In this document: positions 19,899 to 27,425 of the stretch, one piece after another | How the letters are laid out: each line of letters begins with the position of its first letter | How positions within the stretch are numbered: position 1 is the stretch's first letter | DNA from: Streptomyces sp. Root1304 | GTDB lineage: Bacteria; Actinomycetota; Actinomycetes; Streptomycetales; Streptomycetaceae | DNA: 64,000 nucleotides | Reading direction: 5' to 3' | Assembly (NCBI RefSeq): GCF_001426405.1 | Contig: NZ_LMEP01000010.1 | Location: 1-64,000 of the forward strand | The notes under the pieces: model-generated | Told to the model about the DNA's origin: nothing | Databases searched by the model: none | What the model saw: the letters and a program-made list of their open reading frames with translations, nothing else | Translations under genes and position numbers: made by a program

Positions 19899-21283
19899 GC
19901 GGGCTGCGGGCGGCGGGCTTCCCCGAGGGCGCGGTGCGCGCGCGGGCCCGGCACGGCACGGCGGAGGTGTTCCCTCCGGCCGACGGCTACGGCGCGGAGC
20001 TGTACGGCCAGACCGGCGGCGCGCCAACGGGCGGACAGGCGGACGCGGGGCTCCCGGCTCCGCGGCCGGACGCCCTGGACCGGGCGCGGATCGCTCCGCC
20101 GGTGTTCATGCCCCGGCGGCTGGAGAAGCTGATCGAGCTGGGCCGTGAACCGGGCCACGACGACGTGGAGCTGCGTACCGACGTGGGCGGGTTCGCCAGT
20201 GAACTCCCGCTGTTCCTCTCGGCGTTCGGCTCCACCCGGGCGGGCAGCGGTGACCTGGGCGTGGCCGCGAGCCGGCAGGCGGCGCGGCTCGGCATCCCCA
20301 TGGTGATCGGCGAGAACATGGTGCCGGTGCACGGCTACCGGCGCGGTGCGGGGGACGGCGTGCGCTCGGCGCTGCTCGCCCGGATCGCCGCGTACACGGA
20401 GTGCGTGGCCGACGGGGTCGGCGGGGTGGTGGTCCAGCAGTCCACCGAGGACGCCGACTCGGAGGTGTGGAACCTGGTCTACAGCGACCCGGGGACCCGG
20501 CCGCTGCTCGATTCGGGGCGGCTCGCCTTCGAGCTGAAGACCGGCCAGGGGGCCAAGCCGGGCCTGGGCGGGATGACGGTCGTCGGCCGGGCCGACGCCG
20601 AGCGTCTCGCGGGCCGGTTCACGGTCCGCGACGTCCTCGGCGACGGTGACGGGGACGGGGAGGACGGCGGTCACCGGTTGCGCTGTGCCACTCCCGGCAC
20701 CTTCACCGAGGAGATCGTCCGCCAGCAGCTGCGGTTCATGCGGAACAACTTCCCCAAGGCCCGCACCTGGGTGAAGTTCCACCCGGGCCGGGACGTGGCC
20801 CGAGCGGCGGCGACCGCCTGGCGGGCCGGCGCGGACGCCGTCACCGTCGACGGCGCCGAGGGCGGGACGGGCTGGGCGCCCCGGGTCTTCCTGGACCAGG
20901 TCGGCCTGAGCCTGGCGGACTGCCTGCGGCTGATCGCCGCCTCGGGCGGGCGTCCCGAGGGCACCCACGGGTGCCTGCTCGCCACCGGCCGCATGTGGGA
21001 GGGCGGCAGGGCGGTACGGGCCCTCGCCCTCGGCGCCCGTGCGGTGGGCCTCGGCCGGGCGGCCCTGATCGCGGTGGACGAGGACCCCGGGAACGGCCTC
21101 GTACGGCTGGCCGAGGCGCTGGCCCTGGAGACGCGGCTGCTGGTGAGTGCCCTCGGCAAGTACGCGGCTGACGCCCTCGGGCCGGAGGACCTCTGGTGGC
21201 CGGGCGCCCCCTTCGCCGCCCCCGGGGCGGACGTGCCGGTCCCGGCGTCCCTGGACGCGGGCGGCTCCGGAGGGCCGTCGTGA
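19895..21283 (+). CDS. FMN-type glutamate synthase domain protein, no Fe-S cysteines
   Basis: This 462-residue protein matches the central FMN/synthase domain of ferredoxin-type glutamate synthase, which reductively aminates 2-oxoglutarate to glutamate. Visible blocks are GIPMVIGENM, ELKTGQGAKPGLGG (about 210) and a VDGAEGGTGWAP glycine loop (about 318). The glutaminase domain and the beta-helix domain are missing. The cysteines that bind the 3Fe-4S cluster in true glutamate synthases are also absent. Streptolydigin's slgE3 is a glutamate synthase encoded beside a glutamate mutase (from memory), so glutamate supply for the mutase is one interpretation. The missing cluster and glutaminase leave an amination or redox step on the NRPS precursor open. 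The GTG start overlaps the upstream stop, and the gene ends with a GTGA overlap into the next. Confidence 0.8.
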   Translation: MSGLRAAGFPEGAVRARARHGTAEVFPPADGYGAELYGQTGGAPTGGQADAGLPAPRPDALDRARIAPPVFMPRRLEKLIELGREPGHDDVELRTDVGGFASELPLFLSAFGSTRAGSGDLGVAASRQAARLGIPMVIGENMVPVHGYRRGAGDGVRSALLARIAAYTECVADGVGGVVVQQSTEDADSEVWNLVYSDPGTRPLLDSGRLAFELKTGQGAKPGLGGMTVVGRADAERLAGRFTVRDVLGDGDGDGEDGGHRLRCATPGTFTEEIVRQQLRFMRNNFPKARTWVKFHPGRDVARAAATAWRAGADAVTVDGAEGGTGWAPRVFLDQVGLSLADCLRLIAASGGRPEGTHGCLLATGRMWEGGRAVRALALGARAVGLGRAALIAVDEDPGNGLVRLAEALALETRLLVSALGKYAADALGPEDLWWPGAPFAAPGADVPVPASLDAGGSGGPS

Positions 21284-21678
21284 CCGCCCCGACGGCACCG
21301 TGTCCCGGCGGGGACGGCCGCGGGCCGGGAGGCCGAAGGCCCGGCGGGCACCCCGGCTCCGGTGGTACGGGGAGGGGCGGCGACGCGGGTCTCGGCACCG
21401 TGCGCGCGCGGTTCGCGCTCTCCGAACTGCCGGTGGTCATCGTGTGCCCCGAGCGCGCCGGACCGGCTTGCGCCGCGGCCGGGCGGGCCCTCCGCGCGGC
21501 GGGCCGGGGCTATCTGGGGGGCCGGCTGGAGCTCCGCACCCGGGGGCCCGCCCCGCGCACGGCCCGTCAGGCGGCCGCCCTGGTCGCCGCGGAGGAGCGG
21601 GCGGCGGCGCTCGCCGTGGCCTCGGCACTGCGCGGCGGCCCGGGCACGGCGCGGCTGAGGGTCCGCCCGCGCGGCTGA
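21280..21678 (+). CDS. Small unknown protein at the end of the precursor operon
   Basis: A 132-residue ORF starts at GTG 21280, overlapping the preceding stop (GTGA). I do not recognise a family. The first 40 residues are Gly/Arg/Pro-rich and look disordered. The remainder (from about residue 45) has LPVVIVCPERAGPAC, two Ala-rich helical stretches and RLELRTRG, suggesting a small alpha/beta domain. It has no signal peptide or membrane segment. Codon use and tight coupling support a real gene, and its place suggests a role in the methylaspartate or amidation branch. Confidence 0.55.
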   Translation: MTAPTAPCPGGDGRGPGGRRPGGHPGSGGTGRGGDAGLGTVRARFALSELPVVIVCPERAGPACAAAGRALRAAGRGYLGGRLELRTRGPAPRTARQAAALVAAEERAAALAVASALRGGPGTARLRVRPRG

Positions 21679-21724
21679 ACGCACGGGCGCGCACGTACCC
21701 CCGTTCCGCACGACCGCCACTGAC

Positions 21725-21771
21725 CGCACCCCGCACCCCGCACCCCGCACCCCGCACCCCGCACCCCGCAC
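21725..21771. repeat. Heptanucleotide tandem repeat CGCACCC
   Basis: Nearly seven head-to-tail copies of the 7-base unit CGCACCC lie in the 144-base gap before the MFS gene, about 50 bases upstream of its start. The copies are exact, with a G every 7 bases from 21726 to 21768. This suggests replication slippage. No regulatory role can be read from it. Confidence 0.85.
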
Positions 21772-21822
21772 GACAATCCCCCCCTTCCCGAAGACCGCGT
21801 GACACCGAGAGAAAGAGCACCC

Positions 21823-23079
21823 ATGGCCACGACATCCCCGGCGACCGTGCACTGGGGCAAGGTGGGCGCCCTCGTGGGCGGCCAGGCCGCGGTACAGGGC
21901 GGCAGTTTCGCCCTGCTCATCGCCATGAACTGGACGGCCGTCCAGCTCGGGGGCACCCGGGCCGTCACCCTCCTGATGCTGGCGGCAACCGTCCCCCGGG
22001 CCCTGATGCTGATCTTCGGGGGCGCCGTCGCGGACGTCCTCGGCCCCCGGATCGTCATCCTGCGGGCCACGTCGGCGCGCGTGGCCGTCCTGGCGGCGGG
22101 CGCCCTGGTGGTGGCCGAGACCGACCGGCTCTGGCCGCTCGCGCTCGTCGCCGTCATCGAGGGATCGCTGCTCGGTCTGACCGGTCCCGCGTCCGGGGTG
22201 CTCCTGCCGCACTTCGCCGCCCGCGAGCACCTGGCCCGCGCCAATTCGCTGTACGGGATGGTCCTCCGGGTCGCACCGATCGCCGGCGCGCCCGCAGGGG
22301 CCTGGCTCATCACCGTGGGGCACCTGTGGGTGGCGCTCGCGGTGGCGGCGGGAAGCTGCGCCGTGTGGCTGCTGTGCGCCCAGTACGTCACCCGGGGCTT
22401 CACCCGGCCGCGCCGGGAGCCCGGGGTGTCGCTGGTCAAGCGGTCCGGTGACGGCTTCCGGCTGCTGGCGGCGCATCCCCGGCTGCGCTGGATGTTCCTG
22501 GCCTCCTTCACCATGGACCTGGCCTTCAGCTGGCCGGCCGAGGTCGCGCTGCCGCTGCTCGTCACCGATCACGGCTGGGGGGTCGGCGCGGTCGGTGGCG
22601 TGCTCGCCTGTTTCGGTGCGGGAGCCCTCGCTTCGAGCGCACTCGGCGCGGCCTTCGCGCACCGCATCCCGCTCTTCGCCCGCCTGGTGGTGAGCGGCGC
22701 GGGGCTGGCCGCGGGCATCGTGGTGATGGCCCTGATGCCGTCCGTGGCCACGCTGGCGGCGGTGGCCGCGGGGGTGGGCCTGCTGTCCGGTCTCAACGGT
22801 CCGGCAATCGTGACGGTCTATCAGCAGGCTTCTCCCGAGGGCCACATGGGGGCGGCGATGTCCACCCTCGCCCTGGCCGGCATCGGTACGGCGCCGGTGT
22901 CCATCGCCCTCTTCAGCACGGTCTCGCTGGGCCTCGGGGTCCAGCAGACCTGGCTGCTCTGCGGCGCGGTGGCCGTGCTCTCCCCGGTCTTCGCGCTGTT
23001 CGCGCTGCGCGCCCCGGCCTCGGCCGACGTACCGGCCGCCGCCGTTCCCGTTCCCGACGACTCTCCCGCCACGGTGTGA
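21823..23079 (+). CDS. MFS transporter, probable exporter of the peptide
   Basis: This 418-residue membrane protein has about 12 hydrophobic segments and typical major-facilitator loops (DVLGPRIVILRATSARV after segment 2). It looks like the actinobacterial EntS/Bcr-type exporters found in NRPS clusters. The ATG at 21823 is preceded by GAGAGAAAG, while the in-frame GTG at 21799 has no good site. The gene lies between the precursor operon and the PPTase gene and is separated from the latter by 7 bases. Export of, or self-resistance to, the peptide is the natural inference. Confidence 0.85.
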   Translation: MATTSPATVHWGKVGALVGGQAAVQGGSFALLIAMNWTAVQLGGTRAVTLLMLAATVPRALMLIFGGAVADVLGPRIVILRATSARVAVLAAGALVVAETDRLWPLALVAVIEGSLLGLTGPASGVLLPHFAAREHLARANSLYGMVLRVAPIAGAPAGAWLITVGHLWVALAVAAGSCAVWLLCAQYVTRGFTRPRREPGVSLVKRSGDGFRLLAAHPRLRWMFLASFTMDLAFSWPAEVALPLLVTDHGWGVGAVGGVLACFGAGALASSALGAAFAHRIPLFARLVVSGAGLAAGIVVMALMPSVATLAAVAAGVGLLSGLNGPAIVTVYQQASPEGHMGAAMSTLALAGIGTAPVSIALFSTVSLGLGVQQTWLLCGAVAVLSPVFALFALRAPASADVPAAAVPVPDDSPATV

Positions 23080-23086
23080 GGACGCC

Positions 23087-23854
23087 ATGACCGAACTGAT
23101 CACCACGTCACCTCCGAAGCCCCCGCCGTCCCCGCTCGCGGCCGCCCCCGCACCCGCGCTGGTGCCCGCCTCGCTGGCCGCCGTGTACGTGGCTCCGCCG
23201 CCCGCCTCCACGCCGGGGCCCGGCGCGCCGCAGGTGTGGCTGGTCGACACGGCCTCCCACCGGGTCACCGCGGCCAGGTACGCCCCGTCCCTGCTGGACC
23301 GTCAGGAGCTGGCCCGGGCCGCGGAGTTCCTGCGGGAGGCGGACCGGGACGCGTACCTCTGCGCCCATGTGGGTCTGCGCCGGCTCCTGGGCGCGTACCT
23401 CGGCCTCGCACCCCGTGAGGTGACCGTCTCGCGCGCCCCGTGCCCGGGGTGCGGGGAACCGCACGGCCGGCCGGTGCTGCCGGGGGACGCGCTGCACTTC
23501 TCGCTCTCCCACTGCGAGGGGCTGAGCCTGCTGGCCTTCGCGACCAGGCCGGTGGGCGTGGACGTGGAGGCGGTGCCGCCGCCGGAGACGATCGCCGAGA
23601 CGGCCGACGTGCTGCACCCCCGGGAGGCGGCGGAACTGGCCGCGCTGCCCGAGGCCGAACGCGCCCTCGCCTTCACCCGGGTGTGGACGCGCAAGGAGGC
23701 GTACCTGAAGGGTCTGGGGGTGGGTCTGTCCGAGGATCCGGCCGCGGACTACGTGGGTTCGGGGCCGGTGCCCGCGGCGCCGCCCGGCTGGTCCCTCACC
23801 GACGTCCTCGTCCCTTCGGGACACTGCGCGGCGGTGGCCCTGAGCCTGCCGTGA
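23087..23854 (+). CDS. Sfp-type 4'-phosphopantetheinyl transferase
   Basis: This 255-residue enzyme transfers phosphopantetheine from CoA to the Ser of carrier domains, activating the T domains of this cluster. The family motifs are all present: FSLSHCEG, VGVDVEAV (about 155, with the metal-binding Asp) and WTRKEAYLKGLGVGL (about 199, with the catalytic Glu and Lys). The first 45 residues are Pro/Ala-rich and probably flexible. It starts 7 bases after the MFS stop with GAGG at a good distance. It is the last gene of the cluster on this side and is followed by a clear hairpin. Confidence 0.95.
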   Translation: MTELITTSPPKPPPSPLAAAPAPALVPASLAAVYVAPPPASTPGPGAPQVWLVDTASHRVTAARYAPSLLDRQELARAAEFLREADRDAYLCAHVGLRRLLGAYLGLAPREVTVSRAPCPGCGEPHGRPVLPGDALHFSLSHCEGLSLLAFATRPVGVDVEAVPPPETIAETADVLHPREAAELAALPEAERALAFTRVWTRKEAYLKGLGVGLSEDPAADYVGSGPVPAAPPGWSLTDVLVPSGHCAAVALSLP

Positions 23855-23866
23855 GGGGCGGGGCCC

Positions 23867-23898
23867 CGGTGGCCGGCCGTGAACCCGGCCGGCCACCG
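23867..23898 (+). terminator. Hairpin terminator at the right end of the NRPS cluster
   Basis: A perfect 13-bp inverted repeat (23867-23879 with 23886-23898) with a 6-base loop starts 12 bases after the PPTase stop. There is no U tract, which is common for terminators in high-GC actinomycetes. Confidence 0.65.
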
Positions 23899-23987
23899 CG
23901 GGCGACGGGCCCTTCCCCGACGGCTTGTTCTCGCCCTCACCGGTCCGGAACCCGCTGTTCGCGGCTCGCGCCCGGTGATCTACTGGC

Positions 23988-24764
23988 GTGAACCCCTGGA
24001 AGGACGTACCCCTCTTGCACACGGAGACGCTGCGGATACCGATGCCTGACGGCGAGGCCGACGCCTTCGTCGCCTTCCCCGAGGAGGGCGGGCGCAGGCC
24101 CGGGGTGCTGCTGTACCCGGACGCGATCGGTCTGCGGCCGGCGATCGAGGACCTCGCCCGCGAACTGGCCGGGCACGGGTACTACGTGCTCGCCCCCAAC
24201 CTCTACTACCGGCACGGCACGGCGCCGGTGGTCGAGCTTCCCGAGTTCCTCTCGACGGAGGCGAGGCCCGGACTGTTCGCGCGGCTGATGCCGCTCGTCG
24301 AGGCGCACACCACCGAGCGCGTCCTGCGCGACGCCGACGCCTACCTCGGTTTCCTGGCCTCCCGGCCCGAGGTCGACGCCGGCCCGGTCGCCGTGACGGG
24401 CTACTGCATGGGGGCCGTCCTCGCGCTGCGCACGGCGGCGGCGCACCCCGACCGGGTGGCCGCCGTCGCCGGTTTCCACCCCGGCACCCTGGTCACCGAC
24501 GGACCGGACAGCCCGCATCTGCTCGTCCCGAAGGTGACCGCCGAGGTCCACTTCGGGCTCGCGGTGAACGACCTGTCGCCCGAGGACCTCGGGACGCTGG
24601 GCCGGGCGCTGGAATCCGCCGGCGTCCGGCACGCCCTGGAGGTCTACCCCGACACCGTCCACGGTTTCACCATGGCCGACACCGACGCGTTCAGCGCCTC
24701 AGGGACGCGACGCCACTGGGAGCGGCTGCTCCCCCTGCTCGGCCGCGCCCTGGCGACCGGCTGA
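23988..24764 (+). CDS. Dienelactone hydrolase family protein
   Basis: This 258-residue alpha/beta hydrolase belongs to the dienelactone hydrolase family. The nucleophile motif is GYCMGA, with Cys in place of Ser as in true dienelactone hydrolases. The late His appears in DTVHGFTM and an acidic residue lies before it. The true substrate is unknown, as many actinobacterial members are general esterases. The GTG at 23988 has little upstream signal, while an in-frame TTG at 24015 has GGAAGGA ten bases before it and may be the real start. It lies beyond the cluster terminator and is probably not part of peptide synthesis. It converges on the SurE-like gene. Confidence 0.88.
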   Translation: MNPWKDVPLLHTETLRIPMPDGEADAFVAFPEEGGRRPGVLLYPDAIGLRPAIEDLARELAGHGYYVLAPNLYYRHGTAPVVELPEFLSTEARPGLFARLMPLVEAHTTERVLRDADAYLGFLASRPEVDAGPVAVTGYCMGAVLALRTAAAHPDRVAAVAGFHPGTLVTDGPDSPHLLVPKVTAEVHFGLAVNDLSPEDLGTLGRALESAGVRHALEVYPDTVHGFTMADTDAFSASGTRRHWERLLPLLGRALATG

Positions 24765-24846
24765 GGTTCCGCCGTCGCGCCGGCCCCGCACGGCGGCCGA
24801 CCGGGATCAGCGGGCGGGTCCGGCGGGGCGGCGGCGGGTGGCCGGT

Positions 24847-25941
24847 TCAGCGGCGGGGAGCACCGTGCTCGACGTAGGTGCGGACCTTCCGCAGCGTGGC
24901 GGGGTTCGCCGCCTTGGCACCGTAGGTGCGGTCGGCGGTCACCGGGGTGACGGAGATCCGGCCGTCCCGGAAGAGGGCGGTGGAGTCGGCGTCCGCGCGG
25001 GTCTCGGTGCACGCCTCGCCGGGCACCTCCTCGCAGATGCCGAGGTCGATGGCGAAGGAGTCCTCGCCGACCTGCTCGTACGCGTGCCAGACGGCCTGGC
25101 CGTGGCCGACGCTCGTCCAGCGCGGCGCGCCCGCCGGCCGGCCCGTGCTCACGTCGGGGTAGTCGACCTTGAGGGCGAAGTCGGCGGTGAGCAGTCCGCG
25201 CTGCCGGAGGCCCGCGACGAACGCGGCGCCGAACTCGGCGTTGGCGCGGTAGTTGACGCGGGGGAAGAAGGTGTTGCTCTCGTCGCCCGCCGAGGAGAAG
25301 GCGACCGCGGGGACGCCCTGGTCGATGGCGCCGACGGCGGCACCGACGGTGCCGGAGTCGTTCACGTTCGCGGAGATGTTGGGGCCGGAGTTGATGCCGG
25401 TGAGGACGAGGTCGGGGGCCTCGGTCCAGCCGGCCTTCGCGCGGAGTCCGGCGCGCAGGGCGAGCTTGACCGTGTCGGCGGGGGTGGCGCTCGGGGAGTC
25501 CTTGGCGCAGGACCCGTCGGCGACGCACACGCCGTAGACGGCGCCCCGGGCGGGGGCTCCGGCGCAGTCGTTCTCGTAGCCGGCGGGCAGGGCGGTGCGG
25601 CGCTGGGCGGTGAGCACGCCGCCGTTGGTGACGGCGGTGCCCTTGCCGGACTGGACCTGCCAGGGGGCCATGACGACGACGTCGGCCCCGGCGGCGCACA
25701 TCGCGCGGCGGAGCTCGTACAGACCGAGACCGTCGGAGTTGCTCGCCTTCGCGGCCTGCATCGAGTCGTCGTTGGAGATCAGGATCCGCATGCCCGCGAG
25801 CGGGCGGGAGGCGGTGGCGCCGGCCTCGGGCCGGGCGGGGGCGGTGGCCACGGGCGTGGTGGCGTACGCGGTGACACCGACGGCGGCGAGCACCGCGGCT
25901 CCCGCTGCCGCGGTGACGAGTCTGCGCATCGTCCTGGACAT
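24847..25941 (-). CDS. Secreted SurE-like 5'/3'-nucleotidase (acid phosphatase)
   Basis: From the ATG at 25941 this is a 364-residue protein. It begins with a signal peptide (basic MSRTMRRL, an Ala/Val-rich core, cleavage near AYATT). The mature part is a SurE-type phosphatase. RILISNDDS carries the metal-binding Asp pair, followed by MAPWQVQSGKG, then LVLTGINSGPNISANV with the conserved Asn, and later GVPAVAFSS. Classical SurE is a cytoplasmic phosphatase of about 250 residues. This longer exported form has extra Cys residues (NDCAGAP, GVCVADGSCAK) that could form disulfides outside the cell. It probably scavenges phosphate from nucleotides. Upstream in-frame ATG codons would disrupt the signal peptide, so 25941 was chosen. 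Confidence 0.88.
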   Translation of the reverse strand: MSRTMRRLVTAAAGAAVLAAVGVTAYATTPVATAPARPEAGATASRPLAGMRILISNDDSMQAAKASNSDGLGLYELRRAMCAAGADVVVMAPWQVQSGKGTAVTNGGVLTAQRRTALPAGYENDCAGAPARGAVYGVCVADGSCAKDSPSATPADTVKLALRAGLRAKAGWTEAPDLVLTGINSGPNISANVNDSGTVGAAVGAIDQGVPAVAFSSAGDESNTFFPRVNYRANAEFGAAFVAGLRQRGLLTADFALKVDYPDVSTGRPAGAPRWTSVGHGQAVWHAYEQVGEDSFAIDLGICEEVPGEACTETRADADSTALFRDGRISVTPVTADRTYGAKAANPATLRKVRTYVEHGAPRR

Positions 25942-26077
25942 TCGCGAGGTCCCTTCGATCAGGAGGGGTGCCGGGCGGTGCTCGGTCAGGTCGCGCCGCC
26001 CGGCGTCGCGGCTCCGGTGGGGCCGCGAGTGAGGGGGAAGGGAGGGGCCTCGGCGGCCCGGCACACCCTTCGTGGGG

Positions 26078-27340
26078 TCAGCGCACCTTCTTGATGGGGA
26101 TGACCGAGGCGGCGCCGAGCATGGTGATCGCGGCGGCGGTGATGTAGAGGCCGTCGTAGCCGACCGAGCCGACGAGCAGGGACGCCATGAACGGGGCGAG
26201 GATCTGCGGTCCGGCGTTCGCGATGTTGAGGACGCCCATGTCGCGGGCGGCGTCGTCGGCGCTGGGCAGGACCAGGGTGACGAGCGCGGTGTCCACCGCC
26301 ATGTAGCAGCCGAAGGCCAGACCGCTGATGACCGTGAAGATCAGCATGCCGGTCCAGTCGGGCTTCACGACGGGCACCAGCATCGCGACGCCGGCGAGGG
26401 CGGAGGAGAGCAGGACCATCGGCTTGCGGCGGCCGATGCGGTCGGAGAGGAGTCCGCCGAGGATCGTGGCGAGCAGGGTGCAGACCGCGTCGATGGGCGC
26501 GATGAACGCGACGGCCTCGGTGGGGCTGGTGCCCGGGGGAAGCTTGATGTGGTCCTGGAGGATGTACAGCTGGAACAGCGAGACCGAGAAGAAGCCGAGC
26601 ATCATCAGGAAGCGGCCGATGAAGACCCAGCGGAAGTCGTGCGACCTGAGCGTCCTGGCGAAGGCGGCGAGCTGGCCGCGCAGCGGCTCCGGCGGGGCGA
26701 CGGGGCGGCGCTCCTCGCGCACGATCGCGGTGAAGAGGACGGCGGCGCCGGCGATCACCGCGCCCATCACGAGGTATCCCATGGGTACGTCGTGGGGCAC
26801 GAACAGGGCGGCCACCGAGATGCCGACGGCGGAGCCGATCGGGGTGCCGATGCCGACCATCGCCGAGGCCAGGCCGCGGCGTTCGACCGGGACCCGGTCG
26901 GGGACCACGGCGGTCAGGGCCGCCTGGTAGATGTTCATCATCGCCTGGACGAGACACCAGCCGATGGTGACCAGGAGGACGGTGCGGGCGGCGCCGAGGA
27001 GGGCGAGGGCGCCCAGGGCGGCGAGGCCGCCGCCCAGGATCCACGGGTTGCGCCGCCCGGAACGGTCGGAGAGCAGACCCGCGAGCGGGTTGAAGAGGGT
27101 CGCGAAGATCGCCGAGACACCGGAGACCAGGCCGAAGTTGGCGACCTTGTCGGCCGGGTCGACGAGCTCGACCTGGATCGGGAGGAGAACGGCCCCGATG
27201 CCCATGTAGACCATGTACATCGCGGCGTTCGCCACGGTGAGCATGGGCATCAGCCGGAAGAGGCTCCGGCGGTCGGACGCGGCGGCACGGGCCGGTTCCG
27301 GAGTCGCCGGTGCGGTCGGCCGGGCATCGGGTGCGTTCAT
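26078..27340 (-). CDS. MFS transporter
   Basis: This 420-residue major-facilitator protein has about 12 membrane segments. Typical loops are LLSDRSGRRNPWILGG after segment 2 and GGLLSDRIGRRKPM in the second half. It resembles the sugar/glycoside-type (GPH-like) actinobacterial MFS proteins, but the substrate is not evident. A GGAG site precedes the ATG. It follows the FAD oxidoreductase gene by 85 bases on the same strand, so the two probably form one unit that imports and oxidises a compound, under the operator at 28901. Confidence 0.87.
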   Translation of the reverse strand: MNAPDARPTAPATPEPARAAASDRRSLFRLMPMLTVANAAMYMVYMGIGAVLLPIQVELVDPADKVANFGLVSGVSAIFATLFNPLAGLLSDRSGRRNPWILGGGLAALGALALLGAARTVLLVTIGWCLVQAMMNIYQAALTAVVPDRVPVERRGLASAMVGIGTPIGSAVGISVAALFVPHDVPMGYLVMGAVIAGAAVLFTAIVREERRPVAPPEPLRGQLAAFARTLRSHDFRWVFIGRFLMMLGFFSVSLFQLYILQDHIKLPPGTSPTEAVAFIAPIDAVCTLLATILGGLLSDRIGRRKPMVLLSSALAGVAMLVPVVKPDWTGMLIFTVISGLAFGCYMAVDTALVTLVLPSADDAARDMGVLNIANAGPQILAPFMASLLVGSVGYDGLYITAAAITMLGAASVIPIKKVR

Positions 27341-27425
27341 GTGGGATCTCCTGCCGCGCCGCGCCCCGGAGGGGGCGGCGCGGGTGATGCGAAGGGAAGG
27401 AACAGCGGGCGGTGCGGCTGTCCGC

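Noticed and set aside
24838..26094. A 418-codon plus-strand frame opposite the SurE-like gene
   Set aside because: Composition is Gly/Asp/Val-rich with no motif, while the minus strand gives a signal peptide and SurE motifs. The frame at 26072-27523 opposite the MFS gene is rejected for the same reason.
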